Below, piece after piece: positions 1 through 5,848 of a stretch of 16,454 nt of DNA. Numbering within the stretch: the first letter of the stretch is position 1; the number at the start of each line of letters is the position of its first letter. Both the position numbers and the translations under genes were made by a program. The notes under the pieces were generated by a model. That model had not been told where the DNA came from, searched no databases, and worked only from the letters and a program-made list of their open reading frames with translations. The stretch spans positions 1-16,454 of the forward strand of contig CACZSM010000141.1 of NCBI GenBank assembly GCA_902783815.1, given 5' to 3'. This DNA is from an uncultured Ruminococcus sp. GTDB taxonomy: Bacteria > Bacillota > Clostridia > Oscillospirales > Acutalibacteraceae.

Positions 1-1
1 A

Positions 2-79
2 GAAAAGATCACTATACCTGCTTCAAAGGTACCTGCATTCAAGGCAGGCAAGGCATTCAAGGATGTAGTAAACAAGTAA
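2..79 (+). CDS. hup: HU-family DNA-binding protein, C-terminal fragment
   Basis: Only the last 25 codons and the TAA stop are in the window; the gene begins upstream. The reading frame gives EKITIPASKVPAFKAGKAFK followed by DVVNK, which is the typical HU/IHF C-terminus (the VPAFKAGK.L+D.VN block that ends the second DNA-binding arm and helix). HU is a small dimeric nucleoid protein that bends and compacts DNA. Finding it directly 5' of rqcP agrees with the Firmicutes mazG-hup-rqcP-yabP order. A rho-independent terminator follows 14 bases after the stop. A 10-base direct repeat (GCATTCAAGG at 34 and 53) is only the coding of the repeated AFK tripeptide. Confidence 0.9.
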   Translation, partial: EKITIPASKVPAFKAGKAFKDVVNK

Positions 80-92
80 TAGTTGTGTAAGA

Positions 93-115
93 AAGCCGGT
101 CGTATGACCGGTTTT
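93..115 (+). terminator. Rho-independent terminator after hup
   Basis: CCGGTC (96-101) and GACCGG (106-111) pair around a GTAT tetraloop. The helix extends outward by G-U and A-U pairs, with a TTTT run at 112-115. The T run is short, so read-through into rqcP, which starts 24 bases later without a visible promoter, is plausible. Confidence 0.75.
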
Positions 116-138
116 CGTGTTAATGGAGGTAGTAAAGA

Positions 139-384
139 ATGAGACTTGATAAATATCTGAAAATAAGCCGTATAATCAAAAGAAGAACGGTGGCTAATGA
201 AGCGTGCGATGCAGGAAGAGTAACGGTAAATGGAAAGCCTGCAAGGGCTTCATACGAAGTCAAAGTAGGTGATGTGCTTGAAATAGCAATGGGAGCACAT
301 CCGATAAAAGCTGAGATCCTGAGTATTAATGAATATGCAAAAAAGGATGAAGCCGGAATGATGTACCGTATGATAACTGAATGA
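139..384 (+). CDS. rqcP: S4-domain RNA-binding protein RqcP (YabO)
   Basis: This 81-residue protein is almost entirely one S4 RNA-binding domain, starting MRLDKYLKISRIIKRRTVAN. In Bacillus subtilis RqcP works with RqcH on stalled 50S subunits, helping tRNA-Ala movement while C-terminal poly-alanine tails are added (established knowledge). The two arginines reported as important in that protein, R2 and R16, are both present here, as is the GRVTVNG turn of the S4 fold near residues 26-32. The length matches the family (about 80-86). The ATG is preceded by GGAGGT at 125-130 with good spacing. It lies between hup and yabP, as in other Firmicutes. An Hsp15-like heat-shock S4 protein is the only alternative, and the neighbourhood argues against it. 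Confidence 0.93.
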   Translation: MRLDKYLKISRIIKRRTVANEACDAGRVTVNGKPARASYEVKVGDVLEIAMGAHPIKAEILSINEYAKKDEAGMMYRMITE

Positions 385-446
385 CATAAATAATTATCCG
401 TCTGCATATATCTTGAAGGAACGATATATACAGTGGGGGTACAGAA

Positions 447-731
447 GTGAGTACAGATGAAATTACAATTGCAAAAAAGAAACATGACCTTATTATGGAA
501 AGCAGAAAGAATCTGAATATGAACGGAGTGTCAGATGTAAAGGGATTCGATGATGAAAAGATCATAATTACAACTGTCCTCGGAGAGCTTACAGTCAAAG
601 GCAGCAGACTCCATATAGGAAGTTTCAGTCAGGAAAGCGGAGAACTTCATATTGACGGTGAAATAAATGAATTGCATTATTCTGAAAATAAACAGAATGA
701 GGGAGGATTCTTTTCAAAGCTTTTCAGATAG
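447..731 (+). CDS. yabP: Sporulation protein YabP
   Basis: The 94-residue product fits the YabP/YqfC family. After a short charged N-terminus come GVSDVKGFDDEKIIITT, then LGELTVKGSRLHIGSFS and SGELHIDGEINELHY, the beta-rich pattern typical of this family (residues about 27-78). In Bacillus, yabP and yabQ are expressed in the mother cell under sigma-E; YabQ is needed for cortex formation and YabP is dispensable (family knowledge). The start is GTG, chosen because a G-rich ribosome site (GGGGGT, 435-440) lies just upstream and the family motif begins shortly after. The yabQ frame begins only 13 bases after the stop. Function in this organism is inferred. Confidence 0.88.
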   Translation: MSTDEITIAKKKHDLIMESRKNLNMNGVSDVKGFDDEKIIITTVLGELTVKGSRLHIGSFSQESGELHIDGEINELHYSENKQNEGGFFSKLFR

Positions 732-744
732 GAAGTGCTTATAT

Positions 745-1152
745 TTGGAACTGACCACACAACAGCAGACAACGGCTTTTCTGCTTGCATTTATTCTGGG
801 GATAGCGCTGTCATTGATGTATATTGTAATATGTGTAGTGAGGAAGCTGTCTCCGCCGGGAAGGAAAGAATTATTTTTCGGTGATATTGTATGGATGATC
901 TTCGTATCACTGGTAAATTTTTTATTTGCTGTGTCACAAACAGACGGCAGGATCAGATTTTATTCGGCAGCAGCAGAAATAATGGCATTTATCCTCCTTT
1001 GGCTTACAGCAGGCAGGTTACTCCTTAAAGGTACGGATGCTGTAAAGTCTTTTATATGGAAATTAAAGACTAAAATGAGGAAATTAATCTCTGCTTTATT
1101 AGGAAAAATTGTCGTTTTCAGGGAAAGAAAAAAGATATTTGAAAAAAAATAA
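745..1152 (+). CDS. yabQ: Spore cortex biosynthesis protein YabQ
   Basis: This is a small membrane protein of 135 residues with three hydrophobic segments (about 12-32, 46-64 and 75-95) and a strongly basic tail (about 105-135), the usual YabQ architecture. I start it at TTG 745 rather than an in-frame ATG at 667 inside yabP. The sequence AGGAAG at 730-735 gives a ribosome site 9 bases before this TTG, and the resulting N-terminus MELTTQQQTTAFLL resembles known YabQ starts (MxLTTQ...). YabQ is a mother-cell membrane protein needed for spore cortex synthesis in Bacillus. Sequence conservation in the family is weak, so position after yabP and before divIC supports the call as much as sequence does. 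Confidence 0.82.
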   Translation: MELTTQQQTTAFLLAFILGIALSLMYIVICVVRKLSPPGRKELFFGDIVWMIFVSLVNFLFAVSQTDGRIRFYSAAAEIMAFILLWLTAGRLLLKGTDAVKSFIWKLKTKMRKLISALLGKIVVFRERKKIFEKK

Positions 1153-1171
1153 AAAAGTATGTCATTTTGTC

Positions 1172-1201
1172 TTGAAAATTAGGAGCTATATGGTGTATAA
1201 T
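1172..1201 (+). promoter_or_regulatory. Sigma-A type promoter for divIC-yabR
   Basis: TTGAAA at 1172-1177 and a perfect TATAAT at 1196-1201 are separated by 18 bases. The predicted start is near 1208, giving a leader of about 35 bases before divIC. It suggests that divIC can be transcribed independently of the sporulation genes upstream. Confidence 0.7.
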
Positions 1202-1243
1202 GGTTTTGTCGGTTGACATAATCGGAATGTGGGAGGTTACAGT

Positions 1244-1582
1244 ATGCAGACCGGTACTGTAAAAAAGACAAAAAAATCTAAAAAGCCAAAACAAAAAGTG
1301 AATTGGCTGCTTGCAGTGCTTATAGTTGGTGTAACACTGTATGTTTCTTTCCTGATCGTGGATCAGCATATAAAAATCAATAATGCCAGATCGGAACTTG
1401 CTCAGATAGAAGACAAGATCTTTACACAGACTCAGACTAATGAGGAGCTTAAAAAGGTCGCAGATGCAGTTGCAGATGATAATGAGGATGCGTATGCGGA
1501 TTATGTGGAAAAGATAGCAAGAGATGAATTGGATTATGTAAAAAACGGTGAAGTTGTATTTGTGAACATTGCCGGAGATTGA
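1244..1582 (+). CDS. divIC: Septum formation initiator DivIC (FtsB-like)
   Basis: The product (112 residues) has a lysine-rich cytoplasmic N-terminus (about 1-18), one transmembrane helix (about 20-40) and a heptad-like coiled-coil stretch (about 45-75). It ends in YADYVEKIARDELDYVKNGE, the conserved DivIC/FtsB ending (Y.EkiAR..L.yvk.GE). DivIC/FtsB proteins join FtsL and DivIB/FtsQ at the septum to activate wall synthesis. I chose ATG 1244 because GGGAGGT at 1231-1237 is an ideal ribosome site 6 bases upstream; a GTG at 1229 would place that site inside the gene. It lies between yabQ and yabR as in Bacillus. The charged stretch DDNEDA before the conserved end is unremarkable. Confidence 0.92.
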   Translation: MQTGTVKKTKKSKKPKQKVNWLLAVLIVGVTLYVSFLIVDQHIKINNARSELAQIEDKIFTQTQTNEELKKVADAVADDNEDAYADYVEKIARDELDYVKNGEVVFVNIAGD

Positions 1583-1602
1583 GAGGAGAAAGCGTTTTTA
1601 GT

Positions 1603-2067
1603 ATGGAGCTTGAAGTGGGAATGATAGTAGAGGGCAAGGTTACCGGAATAACAAAGTTCGGGGCTTTTGTTGACCTTGAGGACGGAAAAACCGGTATGGT
1701 TCATATTTCGGAGGTCGCGCCGACATATGTCAACGATATCAGAGAGCATTTGACAGAAGGACAAACGGTTAAGGTCAGAGTGATGACAATAGGTGAGGAC
1801 GGTAAAATAGGACTGTCCATTAAGAAGGCACTTCCTCAACAGCAGCATCGTAAACAATCCGGTTCGTTCGGTAAGGGTTCTGCGCCAAAGCAGCCGGCTC
1901 GTCCGGGATCATTTGAATGGCAGCCGCAGAAAAAGCAGGAACCATCCAGCTTTGAAGATATGCTTTCAAAGTTCAAGCAGGCAAGTGATGAGAAGATGTC
2001 TGATCTTAAGAGGTTCGAGTCTAAGAGAGGCGGATCTTCAAGAAGAGGCAGTTCACAAAAGTCATAA
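1603..2067 (+). CDS. yabR: S1 RNA-binding domain protein YabR
   Basis: Residues 1-73 of 154 form one S1 OB-fold domain: VGMIVEGKVTGITKFGAFVD, then GMVHISEVA and GQTVKVRVMTI...KIGLSIKKA. A Gln/Pro/Ser-rich linker follows, then a conserved-looking helix (SFEDMLSKFKQASDEKMSDL) and a basic RGGSSRRGSS tail that probably helps bind RNA. The family (YabR, the general stress protein 13 group) resembles polynucleotide phosphorylase S1 domains; its exact role is unsettled. The start is ATG 1603, giving MELEVG as in relatives. The best ribosome site, GAGGAG at 1583-1588, is 14 bases away, which is long. An alternative TTG at 1579 would overlap the divIC stop. The gene is in an operon with divIC, 20 bases downstream. 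Confidence 0.9.
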   Translation: MELEVGMIVEGKVTGITKFGAFVDLEDGKTGMVHISEVAPTYVNDIREHLTEGQTVKVRVMTIGEDGKIGLSIKKALPQQQHRKQSGSFGKGSAPKQPARPGSFEWQPQKKQEPSSFEDMLSKFKQASDEKMSDLKRFESKRGGSSRRGSSQKS

Positions 2068-2075
2068 TATATCAG

Positions 2076-2108
2076 GGGAGAGTTATGATGTGTAACTCTC
2101 CTGTTTTT
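2076..2108 (+). terminator. Rho-independent terminator after yabR
   Basis: GGAGAGTTA (2077-2085) and TAACTCTCC (2093-2101) form a perfect 9-bp stem with a 7-base loop, followed after TG by TTTTT (2104-2108). It ends only 15 bases before the ATG of the amidohydrolase, and no promoter fits in between. Confidence 0.85.
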
Positions 2109-2123
2109 GTAATGAGGTAGAAT

Positions 2124-3281
2124 ATGATTATCAATGCAGAAATATATACAATGGATGAATCTGGCAAGGTAATAAAAAATGGCTATATCAAGGATGTGGA
2201 TGGAAAAATCACTGAGATAGGTGAAATGTGTGAGCTTGATGATTGTCCTTTGGATGCCTTTGATGCAAAGGGTGCAAGAGTATATCCCGGAATGGTAGAT
2301 GCACACACTCACCTGGGACTTTTCGAGGAAGGAATAGCCTTTGAGGGTGATGACGGCAATGAGGATACAGACCCTGTAACACCTCATATGAGGGCAATAG
2401 ATGGGTCAAATCCTATGGATGGATATTTCAGACAAGCACTTGAAGCAGGAATTACAACTGTACTTATAAGCCCCGGAAGTACCAATCCTATAGCCGGAGA
2501 AATTGCCGCTGTAAAGACATATGGAAAAAGGATAGATAAAATGATATTGAAGGCTCCTGCGGCAATAAAAATGTCACTTGGGGAAAATCCAAAAAGTACA
2601 TATAATGATAAGGATCAAAGTCCCGTAACAAGAATGGCAGTGGCAGCGCTGATTAGGGAAACCCTGGCAAGAGCAAAAAAATATGCAGATGAAAAGGATG
2701 CTGCGGATAACGACAGCAGCCTTGATCCTCCGGAATATGATATGAAGTATGAATCACTGTATCCGGTAATGCGCAGGAAAATCCCGGTACACTTCCATGC
2801 GCACAGAGCAGATGATATTTTCACTGCTCTGAGAATATCATCTGAATTTAATATAAAATGCGTTATAGTCCATGGAACAGAGGGTCATCTTATAGCCGGA
2901 GATCTTGCTGAGGACGGCATAGGAGTGCTTTCAGGTCCTTTTATGACGGACAGGAGCAAGCCTGAGCTTAAAAATATGACGGCAGCATCACCTGGTTTAC
3001 TTTCATCAGCAGGTATAAAAACAGCTATTATTACAGATCATCCGGAAACACCTATAAACTATCTTTCTCTTTGTGCGGCTGTTGCTGTTCGTGAGGGAAT
3101 GGAAAAAAATATGGCAATCCGTGCAGTTACGGTAGTTCCTGCTGAAATATGCGGTATCGCAGATAAAGTTGGATCCCTTGAGATCGGAAAGGATGCGGAT
3201 TATTATATAATTGACGGTGATCCGCTGGATATAATGAATAAGCCTTCAGCAGTATTTATAAATGGTAGAAAAGTAATATAG
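2124..3281 (+). CDS. Metal-dependent amidohydrolase, imidazolonepropionase-like
   Basis: This 385-residue protein has the amidohydrolase TIM-barrel pattern. A short beta-sandwich N-terminus leads to VYPGMVDAHTHLG with metal-binding H61 and H63. Then come candidate metal ligands in HFHAH (H223, H225, H227) and VHGTEGH (H250, H255), and the catalytic-type Asp in TDHPE (D305). The C-terminus returns to the sandwich with SLEIGKDADYYIIDGDPLD, typical of these enzymes. The family hydrolyses C-N bonds in cyclic amides or peptides; the substrate cannot be read from sequence. Proteins of this kind are often labelled imidazolonepropionase or related amidohydrolase, but no histidine-utilisation genes are nearby, so I give no symbol. 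The ribosome site is GAGGT at 2114-2118. The gene sits alone between yabR and hpf. Confidence 0.85.
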   Translation: MIINAEIYTMDESGKVIKNGYIKDVDGKITEIGEMCELDDCPLDAFDAKGARVYPGMVDAHTHLGLFEEGIAFEGDDGNEDTDPVTPHMRAIDGSNPMDGYFRQALEAGITTVLISPGSTNPIAGEIAAVKTYGKRIDKMILKAPAAIKMSLGENPKSTYNDKDQSPVTRMAVAALIRETLARAKKYADEKDAADNDSSLDPPEYDMKYESLYPVMRRKIPVHFHAHRADDIFTALRISSEFNIKCVIVHGTEGHLIAGDLAEDGIGVLSGPFMTDRSKPELKNMTAASPGLLSSAGIKTAIITDHPETPINYLSLCAAVAVREGMEKNMAIRAVTVVPAEICGIADKVGSLEIGKDADYYIIDGDPLDIMNKPSAVFINGRKVI

Positions 3282-3341
3282 TTAGGATATTAATACGCTG
3301 AAAAAAACTTGGAAAAATTAACAGAAATTTTTAAAAAGGTA

Positions 3342-3370
3342 TTCCATTTTTTAGTCATTTATGTTATAAT
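3342..3370 (+). promoter_or_regulatory. Extended -10 promoter for hpf
   Basis: A perfect TATAAT (3365-3370) is preceded by TG at the extended -10 position (3362-3363). The best -35 at 17-base spacing is TTCCAT (3342-3347), which is weak, so the extended -10 probably compensates. The start is predicted near 3377, where TCTCA (3379-3383) and TGAGA (3388-3392) can form a small hairpin at the very 5' end of the mRNA. Confidence 0.7.
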
Positions 3371-3418
3371 AAGATTAATCTCAGGTGTGAGAGATCCAAA
3401 TATAAGGAGGCTTGGCTT

Positions 3419-3952
3419 ATGAAGTACAACATTATAGGCAGAAAGGTTAATCTTAGGGACAACTTTAAGGAGCGTGTTTACAAAAAGCTTGGAAAGTTCG
3501 AGAAAATCTATTCTGATGATGCCGAAGCAACTGTAACAGTTACAGTTGAGAAGAATCGCCAGAAGGTCGAGGTAATGATCCGCGATGGCGGAATGTTGTA
3601 TCGTGCTGAAAGTACGGCGCTTGAAATGAATGATGCACTGGATTCAGTTGTTGATATACTTGGAGGACAGATCAGAAAGAACAAGACAAAACTGGGCAAA
3701 AAACTTAAGGCAGAGAGCTTTGAAGAAGCATTTGCTGCTGATGACACAGAAGAAGAGCTTGCTGATGAGGATTATGCAGTAGTGCGCAGAAAGACATTTA
3801 CTGTAAAGCCAATGGGTGTTGAGGAAGCAATACTTCAGATGAATATGATAGGTCATGAGTTCTTTATGTTCAGAAATGCCGGTTCGGGCGAGATCAATGT
3901 AGTTTACAAGCGTAAGGATGGTACTTACGGACTTTTAGAGCCGCAGTCATAA
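3419..3952 (+). CDS. hpf: Ribosome hibernation promoting factor, long form
   Basis: At 177 residues this is the long, two-domain HPF typical of Firmicutes. Residues 1-98 form the ribosome-binding YfiA/HPF domain (MKYNIIGRKVNLRDNFKERV, with basic patches KKLGKFEK and RKNKTKLGKKLK). An acidic linker (about 100-118) leads to the C-terminal dimerisation domain (about 119-175: VVRRKTFTVKPMGVEEAILQ, then HEFFMFRNAGSGEINVVYKRKDGTYGLLEP). Long HPF binds the 30S decoding region, and its C-terminal domains pair two ribosomes into inactive 100S dimers in slow growth or stress. An ideal AAGGAGG (3404-3410) sits 8 bases before the ATG. It has its own promoter and a strong terminator, so it is probably a single-gene unit. 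Confidence 0.96.
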   Translation: MKYNIIGRKVNLRDNFKERVYKKLGKFEKIYSDDAEATVTVTVEKNRQKVEVMIRDGGMLYRAESTALEMNDALDSVVDILGGQIRKNKTKLGKKLKAESFEEAFAADDTEEELADEDYAVVRRKTFTVKPMGVEEAILQMNMIGHEFFMFRNAGSGEINVVYKRKDGTYGLLEPQS

Positions 3953-3972
3953 AATGCAAAATAGTATGAAAG

Positions 3973-4002
3973 AGACCGGCAGAGCATTGCTCTGCCGGTT
4001 TT
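3973..4002 (+). terminator. Terminator at hpf/coaX convergence
   Basis: ACCGGCAGAG (3975-3984) and CTCTGCCGGT (3990-3999) form a perfect GC-rich 10-bp stem with a 5-base loop, followed by TTTT (3999-4002) on the plus strand. It serves hpf. On the minus strand the following CTCTTT is only moderately U-rich, so use by coaX is possible but weaker. Confidence 0.85.
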
Positions 4003-4007
4003 GTATG

Positions 4008-4772
4008 TTATTTGTTTTTGTTGTATATTATCTCCAGACCCTTTATGAGAAGGTTATTGTCGATAATAATATCTTTTCGGCAATTGGGAATGATCTTTTC
4101 TGAAAGACCTCCGGTAGCGACAATAGTTGGCTGACCGTCAATTTCGTCACACATTCTGTCGATAAGACCGTCTATCATAGCAGCATTTCCTAAAACCGCA
4201 CCTGAGCGCATACAATCAGCAGTATTTGTACCGATAGTCTTCTTAGGAGTATCAAGACTGATATCAGGTAACTGTGCAGTATTGTTTGTAAGAGACTGCA
4301 AAGCAGTACGGACTCCTGGGCAAATAACACCACCCCTGTAAACTCCGTTTTTGTCAATTGCTACAACAGTGGTTGCAGTACCCATATCGATCACTATAAG
4401 AGGCTTAGGATAATACGCAAGCGCAGCTACGCATCCGACAACAATATCACTTCCGAGTGTTGCCGGATTGTCTATCTTGATATTTAAACCAGTCTTTAAT
4501 CCTGGACCTACCGTCAAAGGATCACAGTTAATAACCATTTTTACGGATTTTTTCAGTATTTCATTAAGCTGAGGTACTACAGAGGAGATTATGGCTCCAT
4601 CGAATTCGCCCAGAGAACAATTATGTATTTCAATGAGTGTGCGGAAGATGACAGCATATTCATCCTCGGTTTTATTTTTGTCAGTATGAATTCTTGATGT
4701 GAAAATAGTATTATTATTTTTCACGGCGCCAAGAACAATGTTTGTATTTCCGACATCTATTGCAAGTAGCAT
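4008..4772 (-). CDS. coaX: Type III pantothenate kinase
   Basis: The 254-residue product carries the CoaX motifs of the ASKHA fold: DVGNTN (D6 to N11) for phosphate binding, PATLGSD (D109, the catalytic Asp), IDMGTATT (D129, adenosine/phosphate loop) and ATGGLS near residue 219. CoaX phosphorylates pantothenate in the first step of coenzyme A synthesis; this class typically needs a monovalent cation such as potassium and escapes CoA feedback. Length matches the family (about 255). After the catalytic Asp it has IVVG where many members have RI.N, a variant I believe occurs in other Clostridia. The ribosome site AAGGAGG (4780-4786) overlaps the stop codon of the upstream channel gene, suggesting translational coupling. 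The gene ends just before the shared terminator. Confidence 0.95.
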   Translation of the reverse strand: MLLAIDVGNTNIVLGAVKNNNTIFTSRIHTDKNKTEDEYAVIFRTLIEIHNCSLGEFDGAIISSVVPQLNEILKKSVKMVINCDPLTVGPGLKTGLNIKIDNPATLGSDIVVGCVAALAYYPKPLIVIDMGTATTVVAIDKNGVYRGGVICPGVRTALQSLTNNTAQLPDISLDTPKKTIGTNTADCMRSGAVLGNAAMIDGLIDRMCDEIDGQPTIVATGGLSEKIIPNCRKDIIIDNNLLIKGLEIIYNKNK

Positions 4773-4784
4773 TTTTATTCCTCC

Positions 4785-5687
4785 TTATTTTGCAGACTGC
4801 TTTAATGCTTTTTCAGGATAATCAATATGGACATCAAGCTGACCGAATGGTATCTCGATACCATTTTCATCAAGACTGTTTTTGATATTTTCACGCATAT
4901 TGAAAAATACCTGCCAGTAGTTTTCAGATCTGCACCATACCCATACGATCAGGTCAACACTGCTGTCATTGAATTTTTCAACATTGACTTTATTATTTTT
5001 ATCCTGTATAACCATCTTACTGCTTCTGATGAGCTTCATAATTACATCTCTTGCCTTTTCGATATCCTCTTTGTAGGAGATCGGAACAGGTATTTCTACT
5101 CTTCTGTATTCAAGCGAGAAATGATTTATTACATTATTGCTTGTCAGTCTTGAATTAGGTATCAGTACTTCCTTGTAGTCATATGTACGCAGTGTAGTGT
5201 ACATTATTTCGATTTTCATGACCTCTCCGATAATGCCTTCGGTTTCGATAAAATCCCCGGTCTTGAATTTTTTATTCAGTATTATAAGAGTACCGCTTGC
5301 GACATTTGAAAGGCTGTCCTTAAGTGCAAGACCAATAGCAACAGCTGCAGCGCCAAGAGCGGTGAGTATAGATGTGATATCAAATCCGAGTATGCCTATA
5401 GTAGTTACGCTGAGAATAATAATGAGTGTGGCTTTAACAAGTGAATCAAGGAAGCTTATCACAGTATGATCGGCTTTTCCTCTTTTCAAAGCCCTTTTCA
5501 GAATACCAAGCACTAATTTTATTCCCCACCATCCGATAAAGAATACCACAATAGCGCTGACCAGGTTAGGCAGCATACTGATAGCCCATTTCCCGGCACC
5601 ATCAAGCCATTTTTGCAAAATACTTACTTTTTCTTCTACTGATTCCGCTGAAAGAATATCAGAATTATCAAGCAGTAAATAGTACAT
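4785..5687 (-). CDS. MscS-family mechanosensitive ion channel
   Basis: The protein (300 residues) has the small-conductance channel core. There are hydrophobic helices at about 41-63 and 82-101, then a pore helix at 106-128 rich in Gly/Ala (LGAAAVAIGLALKDSLSNVA) closely like the MscS pore. The beta domain follows (FKTGDFIETEGIIGEVMKIE) with the conserved LRTYDYKEVLIPNS segment, then a C-terminal alpha/beta cage domain. Such channels open under membrane tension to release solutes during hypo-osmotic shock. I start it at the ATG at 5687 because GGAG lies 8 bases upstream; a longer frame to 5729 has no such site and would run over the predicted promoter. It is the first gene of a two-gene unit with coaX. 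The pairing is probably convenience rather than shared function. Confidence 0.93.
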   Translation of the reverse strand: MYYLLLDNSDILSAESVEEKVSILQKWLDGAGKWAISMLPNLVSAIVVFFIGWWGIKLVLGILKRALKRGKADHTVISFLDSLVKATLIIILSVTTIGILGFDITSILTALGAAAVAIGLALKDSLSNVASGTLIILNKKFKTGDFIETEGIIGEVMKIEIMYTTLRTYDYKEVLIPNSRLTSNNVINHFSLEYRRVEIPVPISYKEDIEKARDVIMKLIRSSKMVIQDKNNKVNVEKFNDSSVDLIVWVWCRSENYWQVFFNMRENIKNSLDENGIEIPFGQLDVHIDYPEKALKQSAK

Positions 5688-5717
5688 ACTATCATCTCCA
5701 ATCAACAATATGTTCAT

Positions 5718-5746
5718 ATTATAACACAATTTTTTCTATAATAAAA
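5718..5746 (-). promoter_or_regulatory. Extended -10 promoter for the channel-coaX unit
   Basis: On the minus strand TATAAT (5718-5723) carries an extended TG (read as TGTTATAAT). The -35 at 17-base spacing is weak (TTTTAT, 5741-5746). It faces the plus-strand promoter of the MORN gene across a very AT-rich divergent region. Confidence 0.55.
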
Positions 5747-5783
5747 TAATAAAAAACAATATTTATAAAAATCCTTGTTTTCC

Positions 5784-5812
5784 TTGCAAAAAGTACGGTT
5801 TTATTGTAAAAT
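5784..5812 (+). promoter_or_regulatory. Sigma-A type promoter for the MORN-HAD operon
   Basis: TTGCAA (5784-5789) and TAAAAT (5807-5812) have the ideal 17-base spacing. The predicted start is near 5819, giving a leader of about 30 bases that contains the ribosome site AAGGGG (5835-5840). Confidence 0.65.
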
Positions 5813-5848
5813 AATAGATGTATTTTCGGATTAAAAGGGGATTATGAT

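Noticed and set aside
404..434. Possible sigma-E promoter before yabP (GCATATA and TATACAGT)
   Set aside because: The spacing of 16 is longer than usual, and the start site would fall within the ribosome site of yabP, leaving no usable leader.
1213..1243. Second divIC promoter using a perfect TTGACA at 1213-1218
   Set aside because: The only -10-like sequence at a workable distance is TACAGT at 19 bases, which would start transcription after the ribosome site and inside the gene.
1836..2387. Minus-strand open frame of 183 codons opposite yabR and the amidohydrolase
   Set aside because: It runs antisense across two well-supported genes and a terminator, has no ribosome site and its translation shows no family motif.
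3282..3418. raiA-motif RNA upstream of hpf
   Set aside because: The gap is only 137 bases and contains a promoter about 50 bases before the gene, leaving no room for that structured RNA.
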